Under the pieces are notes generated by a model. That model was not told the origin of the DNA. It saw only the letters and a list, made by a program, of their open reading frames with translations, and did no database searches. A stretch of DNA of 64,000 bases from Cystobasidium ongulense. Its lineage: Eukaryota > Basidiomycota > Cystobasidiomycetes > Cystobasidiales > Cystobasidiaceae. The stretch spans positions 2,480,001 through 2,544,000 of the forward strand of contig BQUP01000001.1 in NCBI GenBank assembly GCA_022835595.1, in the 5' to 3' direction. Shown here piece by piece: positions 60,570-64,000 of the stretch (position 1 is its first letter; each line of letters starts with the position of its first letter). The translations under genes and the position numbers were made by a program.

Positions 60570-61278
60570 AACGGATATCAGATGTGAGTGAGGTGTGGTA
60601 CTGTATGAGTTGGTAGACCGACAAGCTGCCTCTGCTGATGAGCAAGCAGAGTTCAATGACAAGCTTGGTTGCGGTCCAGACTGGATGGATGATCGGCACG
60701 TGACCGTCTGACCGAAGCAGGATTCAAGCGCATCAGTGCAGTCCACAGTCTAACGTCTTCTGCGCGCCTAGTAGCTTCATGCAGGCAGTCATACGCGCTC
60801 GTCCCTACCTGCGTGTCAGATTCTACGCCGTCCACCGCTCGGGTCACCGGAGAGCGGATGACTCGGATTCGATGTCAAAGCTCGGCTCTTTGCTCTGCTC
60901 AATCTGAGATGACTCCCGGTATCGCAGGGCGCATGGAGACATCACGAAGACATGTTCCAGCTTTGCCTGTCACAATCACATACAGCAATCCACGGCTTGC
61001 CTCCACGATGCAGTGTCGTGGCTGTCCACAGCAAGCGAGCATTGGCAATGGCAATGGCCCGGCTTTTCAGGATTGAAACCAGGCAGACCTGGCAGCTCAT
61101 AACTGCGCACAGCGTTTGTCTCTCATCTCTTTGCTAACATTGTGCATGCGAGTGTATCCCTCAGCCTCTGGTACCTGCGCTCATGCTCTCAAGTCACCAG
61201 CTCTCGGTATGATCCTCAGTCTCGTCTGAAAGCAATATCACCACGACCAACGACAACAGCAGCCGAAAGACGAAAGAC
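60570..61278. other. Intergenic region, divergent starts
   Basis: About 700 bp between the F-box/LRR-like gene and a membrane-protein gene pointing away from it. No coding, RNA or repeat signal recognised. Confidence 0.45.
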
Positions 61279-63042
61279 ATGGCCACAGCGCCTCAAGTAG
61301 GCTATGAAGCCAATAGCTCTGCCTTATCTGCTCTTGTAAAGCCTGCACTTGATGACATTGGACCTTTTAGAAGACCTATATTCAACAAGCTAGTGAGAGG
61401 AACAAGCGCAATCACCAGTCTCATCGCTCTCATCCTGCATTTTTCAATCTTGGGCCAGTGAGTCAGTACACTACCTAGTCACTATCTAGATACGCTAATG
61501 CAGTTATCTTTATCGATGGGGCAGAGGTCTCACTGTTGCTATGAAACCAGCATTAAAAGATGATGCTGAACAACAGCAAAGACGAGCTGCAGAAGCCACC
61601 ACTTCCAGACGCCGTTCATCATCAGCCTCATCTTCGACTTCGAACTCAAGTACACCCACGAGATCCACAAGGACCACACGCACGTCTTTCTCATCCACTG
61701 TGGCTCCCACTGAGCTCCTGGGTCGTGCTTTGCCCACTACCAGTTCAATTCGGACCTCTTTTGCCACTCCCACTCCCACTTCGACACCACGTTTAGCTAA
61801 GAGAATGATTCTCAAGATTCGACAAAACAATAGAGCTGAGCAAGCAGAAACTCTGACTTCCACGAGTGAACCTGCTATTTTCACATATGTGCCTAATACA
61901 GACGTACCAGCACGAGATGGAGCCATTGGATTCACAGCTGTTTCACATATATCAGCTGCTTCAGTCATACTATTACTGTTCTGGTTGGAATGGCTACTTT
62001 TCATGAAGAAACCGACTTTTTTCAGTTATTGGGGTCCTTTGATCATTGCTGGAGTACAACTCTTTATGGCTTTTGACATTTTGGGGAGATCGTAAGTGCT
62101 ATTTTGTTGGTCGTCTGCTGGGGGAATAACGAACAAGACTAATTTTCATACATATGAAACAGCATCCCAGTGGCTGCTCAAGCTGGAGGGTATGTTTTGT
62201 TATTGTTGGCGGTTATTAATATATTCCTGGTAAGCTTCACTCAAATGAATATCGATTATATTCTATTCGACAACGATTGATGTTCGAATTGAATTGTTCA
62301 GGCGGGATGGACAGTCTTGCTTGCCCGAAGAAAATTGGCCCCACCTCCACCTGCTCTTCCAGTGCAGCAAACGATAGATCCCACTCCAGCTCAAGTAGTG
62401 CCCGTCACAGATGTAGTTCCGGCCGTATCAACGCAGCCAGATCCTCTACCGGAAGTAGATCCAAACGCACTGCCATACATGGGTGAAAAGCAAGACGTTC
62501 AGGCAAAAGAACTCCAAAATAACAGTCAACAAGATGAAGGCTGGCCTCAAGACGTTTCGGATAGACGCAAGCGTCGAGGTTCCACAGGGACTCGGTATAC
62601 AAACGCTGATGAATCAGACTATGCTCGTTCTCCTACGAGGAGACACAGGAGACGCAGCTACAGCTACGGCTCTCGAGGAAGTCAAGATTACATACTACCT
62701 CCCTCGGCTCCAGCCATTGACGATATACCAGCAGCAAGTCCAATATCACTTTATGGACCAGAAGAATATCGTCGTAGAATAGAACAACATCGTCGTTCTA
62801 GACGCCGATCTCTCGTTCAACCTGCTGCGCAATTCGACCCCATTACTGGCAACTACGTAGAGCCTGCGGGAAGATTCGCACAGAGAAGTTCACAAGTACT
62901 TCATGATGTAGAAGAGGAAGAAGATGAAGAGGTTACAAGAAGTGGACAGCTAAAAGCTGGTGATCCCAGACTGAGACATGACGGTTTCGCTAACCGTACG
63001 AGGGTCTGGAAACGCCTACAAAGCAACTCTGGGATAGTGTGA
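61279..63042 (+). CDS. Multispan membrane protein, unknown function
   Basis: Four exons (61279-61457, 61504-62091, 62163-62229, 62302-63042) give about 524 aa. Membrane spans are ITSLIALILHFSILG near residue 50, VSHISAASVILLLFWLEWLLF, FSYWGPLIIAGVQLFMAFDIL, and GGYVLLLLAVINIFLAGWTVLLA near residue 270. Between spans 1 and 2 lies a Ser/Thr-rich loop of about 110 residues. After span 4 comes a long cytosolic-type tail with Pro-rich and Arg-rich stretches (RRHRRRSYSYGSRGSQ) and repeated Arg-Arg-Ser sites that could be kinase targets. I know no family. A plasma-membrane sensor or stress protein is one possibility, without direct evidence. Confidence 0.75.
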
Positions 63043-63317
63043 CACAATCGGAACAAGCACTAAATTCCAGCCTCAGGAAACACGTTCTAAAAATGATCTT
63101 CGAATCTCACACACAAACGCGTTAGCCCGAAATCTCTGCCTACACAATTTTTCTGGGTGGCTGTGCAGAGTGTTGGAAAGTCCGACTCGATACGCATACT
63201 TGGAACAACTGTCAAACGAGGCCACAGAAAGCAAGTGCGGACGAATTGAAGGCGCTCTATCGAGCTAAGTCAACTGTCCTCTCGCTTTCAACAACCTGAA
63301 AAAAAAGCCAACGCAAG

Positions 63318-63964
63318 ATGGGTCAACAAAAGAAAGATGCCAAATCTCAGCCTGGACTCCTAGTTCCTGCAACACCTTCAACTCCAGCTCAAGCAGAGGC
63401 ACGCAGGATTTTGTCAAACCTGCCTGACCCCGATCCACTACATGGCATCAATTATGAATGGAGCATGAAAGATTTGCACAAATGGACTCAAGCTGAACAA
63501 GAGTTGAAAGCCAAAACTGCTATGGGACCTAATTTCGAAATCAAGAAACCTCCTAAAGGACCACTTACCTTTGGTGGTCGACCATGGTGGTCGGCGGCTG
63601 CTAGACTTTGCAGTATCATAATTTTGGTCATTGCCATCATTACCGAATCACTCACTGTCCTAAAGTAAGCGCGTTTAGCGTCGACATCGCAGTCTCGAGC
63701 ACATGGAGGCTGATTGTTCATGCACTATGCAGTGATGCATCAGCACGCATTACGAAATTGCCCGATATCGTTTCTGTCGGACTGGAAGACGAAAGCACAG
63801 CTTCCGTCGAAGAGCGCGTACGACTTGCTAGATATGCTGTACGATTAGTTCGAAGAGCATCAAATGATCCTGGCCCTGGTCAGGAAAACCTTGCCAAAGC
63901 TGTCATCGGTGAAACGAACCCAGTATGTCAATGGGTGAACAACACTGATGTACAGAACAAGTAG
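63318..63964 (+). CDS. Unrecognised protein with one membrane segment, possibly continuing past the window
   Basis: Two exons (63318-63664, 63733-63964) join in frame. The start is MGQQKKDAKSQPGLLVPATP, then a soluble region (NYEWSMKDLHKWTQAEQEL), then GGRPWWSAAARLCSIIILVIAIITESLTVL as a membrane segment. The second exon reads SARITKLPDIVSVGLEDE and RLARYAVRLVRRASNDPG. A stop (TAG) at 63962-63964 would give about 192 aa. That TAG lies inside a possible GTAGGC donor, so the gene may continue beyond the right edge. No family recognised. Confidence 0.55.
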
Positions 63965-64000
63965 GCGCTGTCACTAGTGATGACTATTCCAGACTTATCC

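Overview
This is a eukaryotic nuclear window from a fungus, most likely a basidiomycete. The genes are split by many short introns (mostly 40-110 nt, GT-AG) and packed on both strands. Products include fungal Rev3, Utp18, Swc4, Trs85, Kti12 and Erv46, and a GPI-type glycoprotein resembling the basidiomycete 'macrofage activating glycoprotein' group. ARL5 and a short-form tRNase Z argue against a Saccharomyces-type yeast. I cannot name the species. No rRNA, tRNA, CRISPR array or transposon was recognised.

Layout. 1-7.4 kb: start of a crotonase-family gene, tRNase Z, an HMG-box protein, an unknown gene, KTI12, and mitochondrial enoyl-CoA hydratase. 7.9-14.5 kb: Sec4/Rab8 GTPase, an unknown gene, Arl5, RPB5 and a MORG1-like WD40 protein. 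14.9-23.5 kb: a DUF2415-type WD40 protein, a short-chain dehydrogenase (SDR) and the TRAPP subunit Trs85. 23.5-30.8 kb: REV3, the catalytic subunit of DNA polymerase zeta. 31.4-38.8 kb: ERV46, SWC4 and UTP18. 39.3-47 kb: an MFS sugar transporter, a second SDR, a small KGG-motif protein and an FAD amine oxidase. 47-55.8 kb: an F-box/WD-like protein, a secreted serine carboxypeptidase, a GPI-type glycoprotein and a decayed copy of that glycoprotein. 56-64 kb: an unknown ORF, an FSH1-type serine hydrolase, an F-box/LRR-like protein and two unknown membrane proteins.

Most genes are housekeeping: membrane traffic (Sec4, Arl5, Trs85, Erv46), transcription and chromatin (Rpb5, Swc4), RNA processing (tRNase Z, Kti12, Utp18) and DNA damage tolerance (Rev3). 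There is no operon-like pathway. Several pairs are divergent over short shared promoters (110-252, 5834-6037, 11985-12248, 46978-47145) and others converge almost end to end (1921/1979, 23473/23501). Exon limits were worked out by hand from reading frame, GT-AG sites and family motifs; every gene called with an exon-by-exon model closes in frame. The most unusual features are three micro-exons (11, 13 and 5 nt) in the sugar transporter, a GC-AG intron inside the P-loop codon region of ARL5, a Gly-to-Ala change in the FAD dinucleotide motif of the amine oxidase, and a decayed tandem copy of the glycoprotein.
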